In this document: one piece after another, positions 1 through 5,977 of the stretch
How the letters are laid out: each line of letters begins with the position of its first letter
Position numbering within the stretch: the stretch's first letter is position 1
Assembly (NCBI GenBank): GCA_027730885.1
Contig: JAQCHM010000141.1
Location: 1-7,960, forward strand
Source of the DNA: Actinomycetota bacterium
GTDB lineage: Bacteria; Actinomycetota; Acidimicrobiia; Acidimicrobiales; SZUA-35
Length of the DNA: 7,960 nt
Direction of reading: 5' to 3'
Notes under the pieces: generated by a model
Told to the model about the DNA's origin: nothing
The model's input: the letters and a program-made list of their open reading frames with translations, nothing else
The model's database searches: none
Made by a program: the position numbers and the translations under genes

Positions 1-149
1 CCGGCGTCGCGGGCCGCGCCCACCGTCGGCGAACCGACGTTCGGTTCCGGTAGCGCCACGCAGGACACGCTCGCCGCGACCAAGATCGCACCGATCATGC
101 GGGAGCAGCCAAGGACGCCCCAGCGCCAGGCGAGAAGATTCGCTGTCAT
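1..149 (-). CDS. Partial gene, probable secreted protein or lipoprotein (N-terminus only)
   Basis: A minus-strand reading frame opens at an ATG (complement of 147-149) and stays open to the window edge, so only about 49 residues are visible. The first 30 residues look like an export signal: a polar start with Arg at 9 and 17, then a hydrophobic stretch (MIGAILVAASVSC, residues 18-30), then a Pro/Gly/Ser-rich segment typical of a mature N-terminus. Cys30 could be lipidated, but the -3 to -1 residues (S-V-S) are a poor lipobox, so a plain secretion signal is equally possible. A second ATG at 96-98 (complement) would give a very short signal without a basic n-region, so the first is preferred. 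No Shine-Dalgarno sequence precedes either. No function can be assigned. Confidence 0.5.
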   Translation of the reverse strand, partial: MTANLLAWRWGVLGCSRMIGAILVAASVSCVALPEPNVGSPTVGAARDA

Positions 150-205
150 CGTGTGCACATCTTGGCGGTACCGTAGGGCCTTCGTCGAGGACTTGGTTCT
201 CGCGG

Positions 206-279
206 GGGCCGCTAGCTCATCGGGTTAGAGCAGGGGACTTTTAATCCCAAGGTGCCGGGTTCGAGCCCCGGGCGGCCTA
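206..279 (+). tRNA. tRNA-Lys (anticodon UUU)
   Basis: The 74 bases fold as a complete cloverleaf. The acceptor strands are 206-212 and 272-278 (a G-U pair at the end, otherwise Watson-Crick). The D stem is GCTC/GAGC at 215-218 and 228-231. The anticodon stem is 233-237 with 245-249. The loop CTTTTAA (238-244) places anticodon TTT at 240-242. The T stem is CCGGG/CCCGG (255-259, 267-271) with loop TTCGAGC. The discriminator base is A279 and CCA is not encoded (CTT follows), so CCA must be added after transcription. The outermost anticodon-stem pair is a G-A mismatch (233/249). Confidence 0.96.
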
Positions 280-285
280 CTTCGC

Positions 286-301
286 GGGGTCCAGGGACCC
301 C
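286..301 (+). terminator. GC-rich hairpin just after the tRNA gene
   Basis: GGGGTC (286-291) pairs with GACCCC (296-301) around a four-base loop, beginning seven bases after the tRNA discriminator base. A run of C, not T, follows, so it is not a classical intrinsic terminator. It may stop tRNA transcription or mark a 3' processing boundary. The call rests only on the inverted repeat and its position. Confidence 0.4.
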
Positions 302-331
302 CCCGAATCAATAGCGCTCTGCCTGTTCCGG

Positions 332-337
332 TAACCT
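332..337 (+). promoter_or_regulatory. Probable -10 box (TAACCT) of a leaderless promoter
   Basis: TAACCT fits the actinobacterial TANNNT -10 pattern. It ends seven bases before ATG 345, the normal distance from -10 box to transcription start. Transcription would start at or next to the ATG and give a leaderless mRNA. No clear -35 box is seen. Confidence 0.45.
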
Positions 338-344
338 CGTGGCC

Positions 345-725
345 ATGCCGCGCATCTCGCCCGATCTCGACACACCGTTCCGCACCGGGGAAAAGGTACG
401 AACAACTCGCGATCTTCCCGGTGTTCCCGAGGGCAGTCGCGGCAGGGTGAAACTGGTGAACGGGCTGCACACCTGGGTTCGTTACTGGGTCACGTTCAAC
501 AATGGCGAGATCATGGGTCAGCTCAGCCAGGACGATCTGGTCCGTCCTGACATGGTCGCGGCCTGGCACGAGCGCGCCGCTCGAGCCAGCGTCGCTTCGC
601 CGTCGGCCGGAGCAGGTGAGCCTGCAGCCGTCGACGCCGCACCGGCTGCCGAGGGCGCAGCCGGACTCATTCCTGCCGCGATCCTCGAGCGCAGCCGAGC
701 AGCCAAGGCGCGCCTGCTCGGGTGA
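345..725 (+). CDS. Small SH3-like hypothetical protein with Ala-rich linker and C-terminal helix
   Basis: I do not recognise a named gene. The 126-residue product has three parts. Residues 14-68 look like a small beta-barrel: a run beginning GEKVRTTRDLPGVPEGSRG, then KLVNG and W/Y-rich strands, then GEIMGQLSQDDLV. This resembles SH3/KOW-like or DUF4926-like folds. Residues 78-106 are an Ala/Pro/Gly/Ser-rich linker. Residues 107-126 (GLIPAAILERSRAAKARLLG) form a basic amphipathic tail helix. No signal peptide or membrane segment is present, so it is probably cytoplasmic. ATG 345 is preferred over in-frame GTG 339 because a TAACCT box sits seven bases before it; neither start has a Shine-Dalgarno sequence. 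The stop overlaps the next gene's GTG, so the two are translationally coupled. Confidence 0.75.
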   Translation: MPRISPDLDTPFRTGEKVRTTRDLPGVPEGSRGRVKLVNGLHTWVRYWVTFNNGEIMGQLSQDDLVRPDMVAAWHERAARASVASPSAGAGEPAAVDAAPAAEGAAGLIPAAILERSRAAKARLLG

Positions 726-1615
726 ACCTCGGCGCGCGCCACGGAATCGCGGTCGGGATAGCGGTCGCTGCGCTCGGCGCTTGCACGTCCCCTTCCGCTG
801 ACTCGACCGGCCCCGCACCGGCCTCCCCTGCACCCACCGCCACGTCAGCCACTGCATCTGAACGGGTCGCCACATCTGGTTCGGAAACGACCGAGCTGGA
901 CGAAGCTACGGTCCTCGGCGGTCGCTACACCGTCGAGGTCGTGGCGATCCATCCTCACGATCCCGACGCCTACACCCAGGGGCTCGAGCTCCATGACGGC
1001 CTCCTACTCGAGAGCACCGGGCGATTCGGGGAGTCGAGCCGACGTTGGGTCGTACCCGAGACCGGCGAGATCGTCGGCATCGAGCCGCTCGACGACGAAC
1101 TCTTCGGCGAAGGCATCACGATGGTCGACGATCAGATCTTCCAACTGACGTGGACCAACGGCCGTGTACTCCTCGCAGACGGCGCAACCCTCGAACAACG
1201 TTCCGAGATCGGCCACGAAGGCGAGGGCTGGGGCATCTGCCACGACGGCACGGCGCTGATCATGAGCAACGGTTCGGCCGACCTGACGATCCGTGACCCC
1301 GAGACCTTTGTCGTTCGTTCGACCATTCCGGTGACGAACCAGGGGGCATCGGTTCCTCGGCTCAACGAACTCGAGTGCCGAGCCGGTCAGGTTCTGGCCA
1401 ATGTCTACGGGTCCGACGAGATCGTCGTGATCGACCCGAAGACGGGATTGGTGGTCGCGACCATCGATGCCGGCGACCTCCGTCCCTCGGATCTCCCGAT
1501 CGATGACCTCGACTTCGCGCTCAACGGCATCGCCCACGATCGCAACACCGGCACCCTGTACCTGACCGGCAAACTCTGGCCGGTGCTGTACGAGGTTCGT
1601 CTCGTCGCTGGTTGA
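722..1615 (+). CDS. Lipoprotein glutaminyl-peptide cyclotransferase (plant/bacterial-type QC)
   Basis: This predicted 297-residue enzyme converts N-terminal glutamine of peptides or proteins to pyroglutamate with release of ammonia, outside the cytoplasmic membrane. The N-terminus is a classic lipoprotein signal: hydrophobic residues 9-20 and lipobox L18-G19-A20-C21. A Ser/Thr/Ala/Pro-rich tether (22-60) follows. The rest matches the beta-propeller glutamine cyclotransferase family: YTQGLE (84-89), ESTG (97-100), FGEGIT (128-133), QLTW (141-144), EGEGWGIC (166-173), LNELE (214-218), ANVY (226-229), LNGIAHD (267-273) and TGKLWP (282-287). The conserved acids and tryptophans of the family lie in these motifs, so it should be active. 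The GTG start overlaps the preceding stop (GTGA); the signal peptide starting there supports it. No in-window partner explains which peptides it modifies. Confidence 0.9.
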   Translation: MNLGARHGIAVGIAVAALGACTSPSADSTGPAPASPAPTATSATASERVATSGSETTELDEATVLGGRYTVEVVAIHPHDPDAYTQGLELHDGLLLESTGRFGESSRRWVVPETGEIVGIEPLDDELFGEGITMVDDQIFQLTWTNGRVLLADGATLEQRSEIGHEGEGWGICHDGTALIMSNGSADLTIRDPETFVVRSTIPVTNQGASVPRLNELECRAGQVLANVYGSDEIVVIDPKTGLVVATIDAGDLRPSDLPIDDLDFALNGIAHDRNTGTLYLTGKLWPVLYEVRLVAG

Positions 1616-1694
1616 GTTTCGGTCCCGCGGGAGGTTGCAGCAGAATGTCGCCTGGACCTCGGGACACCGGGCCCTTCGAAAGTGGGAGAACGAC

Positions 1695-2966
1695 ATGGTC
1701 AACTTCTGTTGGTTCAACCTGATGCCGTGGCCGGATCTGCCCGACGACTTCCGGGAGACGACCCGATCGGTCTGGGTCGACATCCCGAATACGCTCTTCG
1801 ATCCCCAGCGGGCCAACGGCCTCTATCACCAGTACATGGACCAACTCGAGTTCGCCGACGCACTCGGCTTCGACGGCATCGGGGTGAACGAACACCACCA
1901 GAACGGCTACGGCATCATGCCGTCCCCGAACATCATCGCAGCCGGGCTGGCCCGACGGACCAGCCGGGCCGCTCTGTGCGTCATCGGCAATTCGATCGCC
2001 CTCTACAACCCGCCTCTACGCGTCGCCGAAGAGTTCGCGATGCTCGATGTCATCAGTGGCGGTCGGCTCGTTGCCGGGTTCCCCGTCGGCACGTCGATGG
2101 ACACGAACTACTGCTACGGCCAGATCCCTGCCCTCACCCGGGACAAGTACGGCGAGGCCCACGGGCTCATCATGCGAGCGTGGGCGGAAGAGGAGCCGTT
2201 CGCGTTCGACGGCAAGTACAACCAGCTCCGCTACGTGAACTGTTGGCCGAAACCGATCCAGAAGCCGCATCCCCCGATCTACATCCCGGGCGGCGGATCG
2301 ATCGAGACGTGGGACTTCTGCCTCGACCATGACTACAACTACTCCTACCTCTCCTTCGGCGGGCACAAAGCCGGCAAGCTCCTCATGGATGGCTACTGGA
2401 ACCGGGTGGCCGAACGGGACAAGGACGAGTCACCGGGTCGGGCGGCGTTCGCTCAGATCTTCTGCGTCGCCGACAACGACGCCGAGGCCGAGAAGCTGTA
2501 CGCCGAGCACATGCTCTATTTCTTCAATCGCTGCCTCCACGTCTACCCCGGCTTCGCCGACGCCCCCGGGTATCGAACCATCAAGACGGTGAAGGCTGGG
2601 GTCCTCAGTCAGGTTCGCAAGGAGAACCAGGACCTCTTCAGCAACCTCACATGGAAGGACCTCGTCGAGGGTGGTTTCGTCATCGCCGGCGGACCCGACA
2701 CGGTGCGGGAGCAGACCGAACACATGATCAAGGAACTCCGCCTCGGTACCGTGTTCACCCTCCTGCACATGGGCAACATGCCGGACGAGAAGACTCGGTA
2801 CTCCTCCCAGTTGTTCGCCGAGAAGGTCATGCCACAGTTGAAGAACCTGTGGCCCGACTATGCCTCGGACGACCGTTGGTGGCCAAAGCCGATGGCGAAC
2901 CGGGTACAACCCGAACTGGGGCTCGACCATGCCCGTCGAGCTGCGCTGAAGCCCGAGGTGAAGTGA
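1695..2966 (+). CDS. Luciferase-like (LLM class) flavin-dependent monooxygenase
   Basis: The 423-residue product is a TIM-barrel oxidoreductase of the bacterial luciferase superfamily, cytoplasmic, using reduced flavin (FMNH2 or F420H2) and oxygen to oxidise an unknown substrate. Visible family features are NEHH (65-68), the long conserved segment PPLRVAEEFAMLDVISGGRL (106-125) continuing to VAGFPVG, WPKPIQKPHPPIYIPGGG (184-201), and VIAGGPDTVREQ (329-340). It is longer than the usual 330-360 residues because of an extended N-terminus and a Trp/Pro-rich tail (residues 386-423). ATG 1695 is chosen over in-frame TTG 1635 because GGGAG (1684-1688) lies six bases upstream. The preceding 79-base gap has no TA dinucleotide and hence no TANNNT box, so transcription may come from upstream. 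One base separates its stop from the hydrolase start, which ties it to that gene. Confidence 0.9.
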   Translation: MVNFCWFNLMPWPDLPDDFRETTRSVWVDIPNTLFDPQRANGLYHQYMDQLEFADALGFDGIGVNEHHQNGYGIMPSPNIIAAGLARRTSRAALCVIGNSIALYNPPLRVAEEFAMLDVISGGRLVAGFPVGTSMDTNYCYGQIPALTRDKYGEAHGLIMRAWAEEEPFAFDGKYNQLRYVNCWPKPIQKPHPPIYIPGGGSIETWDFCLDHDYNYSYLSFGGHKAGKLLMDGYWNRVAERDKDESPGRAAFAQIFCVADNDAEAEKLYAEHMLYFFNRCLHVYPGFADAPGYRTIKTVKAGVLSQVRKENQDLFSNLTWKDLVEGGFVIAGGPDTVREQTEHMIKELRLGTVFTLLHMGNMPDEKTRYSSQLFAEKVMPQLKNLWPDYASDDRWWPKPMANRVQPELGLDHARRAALKPEVK

Positions 2967-2967
2967 C

Positions 2968-3762
2968 GTGACGGACGGAGTCCAGCTCTCGACCGTCCGC
3001 ACCCGCCGCGGCCTCGAGATCGAAGTACAGACCAGAGGCACCGGTGCAGACCTCGTCTGGTTCCACGGCTTGGTGGGCCTGGCGCCGACCGAGCCGGTCC
3101 TCGATCTGCTGGCCGAGACGTTCAAGGTCCACGCGCCGGTGTGGCCGGGATACGGCAGCATCGAGAACGAGACCGACGTCGAGGACATGCTCGAGTTCGC
3201 CCTGCTCGGATGGGACATCGTCGACGCGCTCGGTGTGGTTCGACCGCACCTCGTCGGACATTCCTTCGGGGCCATGATTGCGGCCGAGATGGCCTGCGTC
3301 GCCCGCAACGACCTTGACCGGCTGGCGCTCGTGGCCCCCTACGGCCTGTGGGTCGACAGCTGTCCCTTGCCCGACCCGTTTGCGACGCTCCCGTTCGAGT
3401 TGGCCGACTTGCTGTTCGATGACCCGGCGAACGCACCGAAGCTGCTGCCGCCTGGGCTCGATCTGTCGACCGATCAAGGCCTGGCCGAGTTCATGATCCG
3501 GAACAATCGGCGGCTGGGAACCGCCGGCAAGATCATGTTCCCGATCCCCAATCGGCGCCTGTCGAAACGGCTGTACCGGCTCACCGCGCCGACCGCCGTC
3601 ATCTTCGGCAGCGGCGACCGACTGGTCGATCCCCACTACGCCGAGGCCTGGCAGGCCGCGCTGCCCGATGCTCACGTCTCGACATTGTCGGGTGGGCACC
3701 TGCTCAACCTGGAGGCGCACGAGGCGTTGGCCGCCGCGCTCGCTGCCTTCTTCGTCGACTAG
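2968..3762 (+). CDS. Alpha/beta hydrolase
   Basis: The 264-residue protein is a cytoplasmic serine hydrolase of the alpha/beta fold, able in principle to cleave an ester, lactone, thioester or C-C bond. The catalytic triad is visible: Ser99 in the nucleophile elbow GHSFG (97-101), Asp217 in FGSGD (213-217), and His244 in SGGH (241-244). The oxyanion-hole HG follows strand 3 at 33-34. A cap region of about 70 residues lies around 130-200. The start is GTG 2968, preceded at six bases by the strong ribosome binding site GAGGTGA (2955-2961), which lies inside the end of the monooxygenase gene. The coupling suggests it acts on the monooxygenase product; the substrate is not deducible. The TAG stop is followed in the same frame by the next protein. 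Confidence 0.92.
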   Translation: MTDGVQLSTVRTRRGLEIEVQTRGTGADLVWFHGLVGLAPTEPVLDLLAETFKVHAPVWPGYGSIENETDVEDMLEFALLGWDIVDALGVVRPHLVGHSFGAMIAAEMACVARNDLDRLALVAPYGLWVDSCPLPDPFATLPFELADLLFDDPANAPKLLPPGLDLSTDQGLAEFMIRNNRRLGTAGKIMFPIPNRRLSKRLYRLTAPTAVIFGSGDRLVDPHYAEAWQAALPDAHVSTLSGGHLLNLEAHEALAAALAAFFVD

Positions 3763-3771
3763 CGTGCTCGC

Positions 3772-4368
3772 CTGCGCTGGCTGATCGTTCACGCGAACCC
3801 CGATCCCCATGCGTTCAGCGCAGCCCTACGTGACCAAGCCCTGGCCAGCCTGGCGTCTGCCGGTCATGACGTTCGGCTCATCGACCTCTACGGACTGGGC
3901 TTCAATCCGAACTTCAGCGCCGAAGAGCACCGCAACTACCTCCAGATCGCGACGGCGCATCCCGATCCCTTGGTGCGAGCCCACATCGACCTCCTGCGTT
4001 GGGCCGAAGGGCTGGTCTTCGTCTACCCGACCTGGTGGGCCACCGTCCCCGCGATCCTCAAAGGCTGGCTCGACCGCACCTTCCTGCCTCAGGTCGCCTT
4101 CACCCTGGACCCTGCGACGCAGAAGGTCACCCCTGCGCTGAGCAACGTCCGTCGCCTCGTGGGCATCACCACCACCGGATCGCCGGCGTGGCGGGTCCGG
4201 CTTCTGGGAGACGGCGGGAGGACCACCATCGGGAGGACCCTGCGACTCGTTTGTCACCGTCGGACCAAGGTCAGCTGGCTCGTGCTCGGATCCGTGCACG
4301 AGCGGTCGGCCCGCGAGCGAGCCCACTTCCTCTCCGACATCGATCGAAGTCTCCGAGGACTCCAATGA
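3772..4368 (+). CDS. Flavodoxin-fold NAD(P)H oxidoreductase (NQO/KefF-like), start codon anomalous
   Basis: The frame encodes an NAD(P)H:quinone or flavin oxidoreductase of the flavodoxin-2 family, which carries FMN or FAD and transfers hydride to quinones, nitro compounds or free flavin. Counting from CTG 3772 the product has 198 residues. It has an N-terminal flavin loop HANPDPHAFS (7-16), LIDLYGLGF (36-44), the family signature YPTWWATVPAILKGWLDRTF (85-104), and TTTGSP (133-138). The N-terminal strand (RWLIVHANP) begins immediately at 3775, yet no in-frame ATG, GTG or TTG occurs between the hydrolase TAG (3760-3762) and TTG 3970; starting at 3970 would delete 66 residues including the flavin loop. 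CTG 3772 fits the family N-terminus exactly but has no Shine-Dalgarno sequence. Translational coupling, TAG readthrough or a one-base sequence error are alternatives. It is a paralogue of the next gene. Confidence 0.8.
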   Translation: MRWLIVHANPDPHAFSAALRDQALASLASAGHDVRLIDLYGLGFNPNFSAEEHRNYLQIATAHPDPLVRAHIDLLRWAEGLVFVYPTWWATVPAILKGWLDRTFLPQVAFTLDPATQKVTPALSNVRRLVGITTTGSPAWRVRLLGDGGRTTIGRTLRLVCHRRTKVSWLVLGSVHERSARERAHFLSDIDRSLRGLQ

Positions 4369-4384
4369 CGACGGGAGCAGCCGC

Positions 4385-4969
4385 GTGGCCCCCCTCCTCG
4401 TGATCTGTCATCTGCGGCCGGACTCGCTCACCAGAGCGGCGGCCCAGCGGGTCGTTGCCGGTCTCGAGAAGGCGGGCGAAGCGGTTCGTGTGCTCGATCT
4501 GGAGGCCGAGGACTTCGAGGCATGTCTCTCCCTGGAGGAGAAGCTGCACTATGACGCCGGGCCAGAATCCCGGCCCGAACTCCGGGCGCACTTCGATGCG
4601 CTCGAGTGGGCGACCCGCATCGTGTTCGTTTATCCCACTTCGTTCAGCGGCCACCCTGCTCGCCTCAAAGGATGGTTCGATCGGGTCTGCATCCCGGGCG
4701 TAGCCTTCGACGCGCCCGCCGGGACGACCCGGGCGAAGCGCCGCCTCACCAACATTCGCCGGCTGGAGGTGGTGACCACCCACGGTTCCTCTCGCTGGAT
4801 CAACCTGCTCCAGGCCCACTCGGGTCAGCGGTTGATCTTCCGCTCCCTTCTGGCCGTCTGCCACCCGCTCTGCACGGTGCGCCGTACGACGATCTACGGC
4901 CTCGACCACCTCAGCGAGGCCGAGGTGCAGGCATGGCTCGACACGGTCGAAGCCCGGTTCGCCCGCTGA
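4385..4969 (+). CDS. Second flavodoxin-fold NAD(P)H oxidoreductase, paralogue of the preceding gene
   Basis: The 194-residue product belongs to the same flavodoxin-2/NQO family as its neighbour, and the two look like a tandem duplication. Motifs are LLVICHLRPDSLT (4-16, flavin phosphate loop), VRVLDLEAEDF (34-44), the signature YPTSFSGHPARLKGWFDRVC (83-102) with IPGVAF after it, and VTTHGSS (130-136). The aromatic pair WW after YPT in the neighbour is SF here, so flavin or substrate preference may differ. GTG 4385 is well placed: GGGAG (4373-4377) lies seven bases upstream, and 16 bases separate it from the previous stop. The likely role is reduction of flavin or quinone for the operon's monooxygenase, as a homodimer or with its paralogue; that role is inferred from position. 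The gene ends tail to tail with the desaturase. Confidence 0.88.
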   Translation: MAPLLVICHLRPDSLTRAAAQRVVAGLEKAGEAVRVLDLEAEDFEACLSLEEKLHYDAGPESRPELRAHFDALEWATRIVFVYPTSFSGHPARLKGWFDRVCIPGVAFDAPAGTTRAKRRLTNIRRLEVVTTHGSSRWINLLQAHSGQRLIFRSLLAVCHPLCTVRRTTIYGLDHLSEAEVQAWLDTVEARFAR

Positions 4970-4978
4970 TTGTCAGCG
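4964..4978. terminator. Hairpin at a convergent gene junction, containing the reductase stop codon
   Basis: CGCTGA (4964-4969) and TCAGCG (4973-4978) form a perfect six-pair stem with loop TTG. The TGA stop of the plus-strand reductase is the last part of the left arm. The 22-base gap to the desaturase stop holds the rest. There is no T tract on either strand, so termination strength is uncertain. Confidence 0.4.
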
Positions 4979-4991
4979 ATCGTTCCGATGT

Positions 4992-5939
4992 TCAGTCGGC
5001 AACGAGTTCGGGCGCGGCCTCGGCCGACTCCGCCCGGCGCGCGCTCAAGCGAGCCGCGACACGAGCCGACTTCTCGATGTAGGCCAGGGTCCGTTCCTGA
5101 GCCGCTTCGGCTTCGGGTGTGAGGCCTGTCAGATCGGCAAGACCCCAATGACGCAAGACCACCGGTTCGAGGATCTGCTCGTGATGGACGGCGAGATCGT
5201 AGATGCCGGCCTTGGCGATCCTCTTGGCATGGGCCGCGAAGTCGGGGATACCGGTCCCCGGCATGGCGAACTGGAGGACCTCCGGTTCGAGCGCGAGCAC
5301 CATCATCGAGGGATCGAGCTCGAAGCCGGCGGTGGCGATATCGCGGTAGAACAGGAAGTGATGATTCTCATCGATCGCGACCTGACGCATGATGTCGTAG
5401 CCCGCGCTGTCCTCGATGAGGGCGCCGGTGTTGCGATGCGAGATACGAGTGGCCAGTTCCTGCATCGTGACGTAGCACATGCCATGGGCCGGAGTTGGCG
5501 GCTCGGGAACCTTGCCTCCGCTCATCTGCGCCATTCGTCCGCGCTCGAGGGCCACGGGATCGATGGCTCGGGTCACCGTGAGGTAATCGCGAATTGCGGT
5601 GGCGTGGCGTCCTTCCTCGGCCGTCCATCGGCGAACCCACTCGCCCCAGGCGCCATCGCGCCCGAACATGCGCTCGATGTCTCGGAAGTAGTACGGCAGA
5701 TTGTCCTCGGTCAGGAGGTTGACGAACAGTGCGCTCCGGACCTCGTCGGGAAGGTAGGCCTCCTCGGGCGACCACTCGTAGCCCTCTTCGAAGTCGCGAC
5801 CCCGACTCCACGGGACGAGCGTGTGCGGGTGCCACTCCTTGGTCTTGGTCAAGTGGCGATCGAGCAGCGAGGCGGCGACCGGCTCCAGCTCGGCGAGGAA
5901 GGCAACGTCTCCGGCAGGGATGCCAGCGCGGGTACTCAT
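4992..5939 (-). CDS. Soluble acyl-ACP desaturase (diiron, ferritin-like; DesA-type)
   Basis: The 315-residue protein is a fatty-acid desaturase type 2 enzyme, which inserts a double bond into acyl chains on acyl carrier protein using a diiron centre, oxygen and electrons from a ferredoxin-like donor. All six expected iron ligands are present: Glu78 in TEDNLPYY, Glu109 and His112 in EEGRH, Glu161 in MQELATR, and Glu191 and His194 in DENHH. WHPHTLVPWSRGRDF (36-50) and the RNTG motif after the third ligand (169-172) are also characteristic. Length is normal for actinobacterial members; the Ala/Glu-rich last 20 residues are a non-conserved tail. The product should adjust membrane or mycolate-like lipid unsaturation. 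A TAGGCT box lies six bases before the ATG, inside a perfect palindrome, suggesting a leaderless promoter under repressor control. Confidence 0.93.
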   Translation of the reverse strand: MSTRAGIPAGDVAFLAELEPVAASLLDRHLTKTKEWHPHTLVPWSRGRDFEEGYEWSPEEAYLPDEVRSALFVNLLTEDNLPYYFRDIERMFGRDGAWGEWVRRWTAEEGRHATAIRDYLTVTRAIDPVALERGRMAQMSGGKVPEPPTPAHGMCYVTMQELATRISHRNTGALIEDSAGYDIMRQVAIDENHHFLFYRDIATAGFELDPSMMVLALEPEVLQFAMPGTGIPDFAAHAKRIAKAGIYDLAVHHEQILEPVVLRHWGLADLTGLTPEAEAAQERTLAYIEKSARVAARLSARRAESAEAAPELVAD

Positions 5940-5945
5940 CGTTCC

Positions 5946-5951
5946 AGCCTA
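5946..5951 (-). promoter_or_regulatory. Probable -10 box (TAGGCT) of the desaturase promoter
   Basis: Read on the minus strand, TAGGCT matches TANNNT and is followed by six bases and the desaturase ATG, which would give a leaderless transcript. Four of its six bases lie inside the 20-bp palindrome, so a bound repressor would cover it. No -35 box is recognisable. Confidence 0.45.
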
Positions 5952-5967
5952 CCTACTAGTAGGTAGG
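5948..5967. promoter_or_regulatory. Perfect 20-bp palindrome, TetR-type operator candidate
   Basis: CCTACCTACT followed directly by AGTAGGTAGG is a perfect inverted repeat without spacer. It lies in the 38-base gap between the divergent desaturase (ATG at 5939, minus) and ligase (GTG at 5978, plus). Uninterrupted palindromes of this length with CTAC/GTAG half-sites are typical TetR-family operators, and lipid desaturase genes are often under such repressors. It overlaps the probable desaturase -10 box, and its right end overlaps the ligase Shine-Dalgarno region. No regulator gene lies in the window. The palindrome is certain; the operator role is inferred. Confidence 0.7.
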
Positions 5968-5977
5968 GAGACGACGC

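Noticed and set aside
225..875. Minus-strand open frame (216 codons) across the tRNA
   Set aside because: It overlaps the tRNA and two plus-strand genes; Arg-rich translation is typical of a GC shadow.
1623..1632. Ten-base palindrome TCCCGCGGGA after the cyclotransferase gene
   Set aside because: Short all-GC-core palindromes are expected by chance at this GC content, and no loop or T tract makes a terminator.
1635..1694. TTG start extending the monooxygenase by 20 residues
   Set aside because: ATG 1695 has a well-spaced GGGAG and gives a natural N-terminus.
1004..1816. Minus-strand open frame (270 codons) opposite the cyclotransferase and monooxygenase start
   Set aside because: It spans two clearly coding plus-strand genes and shows no family motifs.
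2827..3810. Long minus-strand open frame (327 codons) opposite the hydrolase
   Set aside because: It is antisense to a gene with a complete catalytic triad and good ribosome binding site; its translation has no recognisable domain and reflects high GC.
5148..5966. Plus-strand open frame (272 codons) opposite the desaturase
   Set aside because: The minus-strand desaturase has all six iron ligands; this frame is its complement and has no domain.
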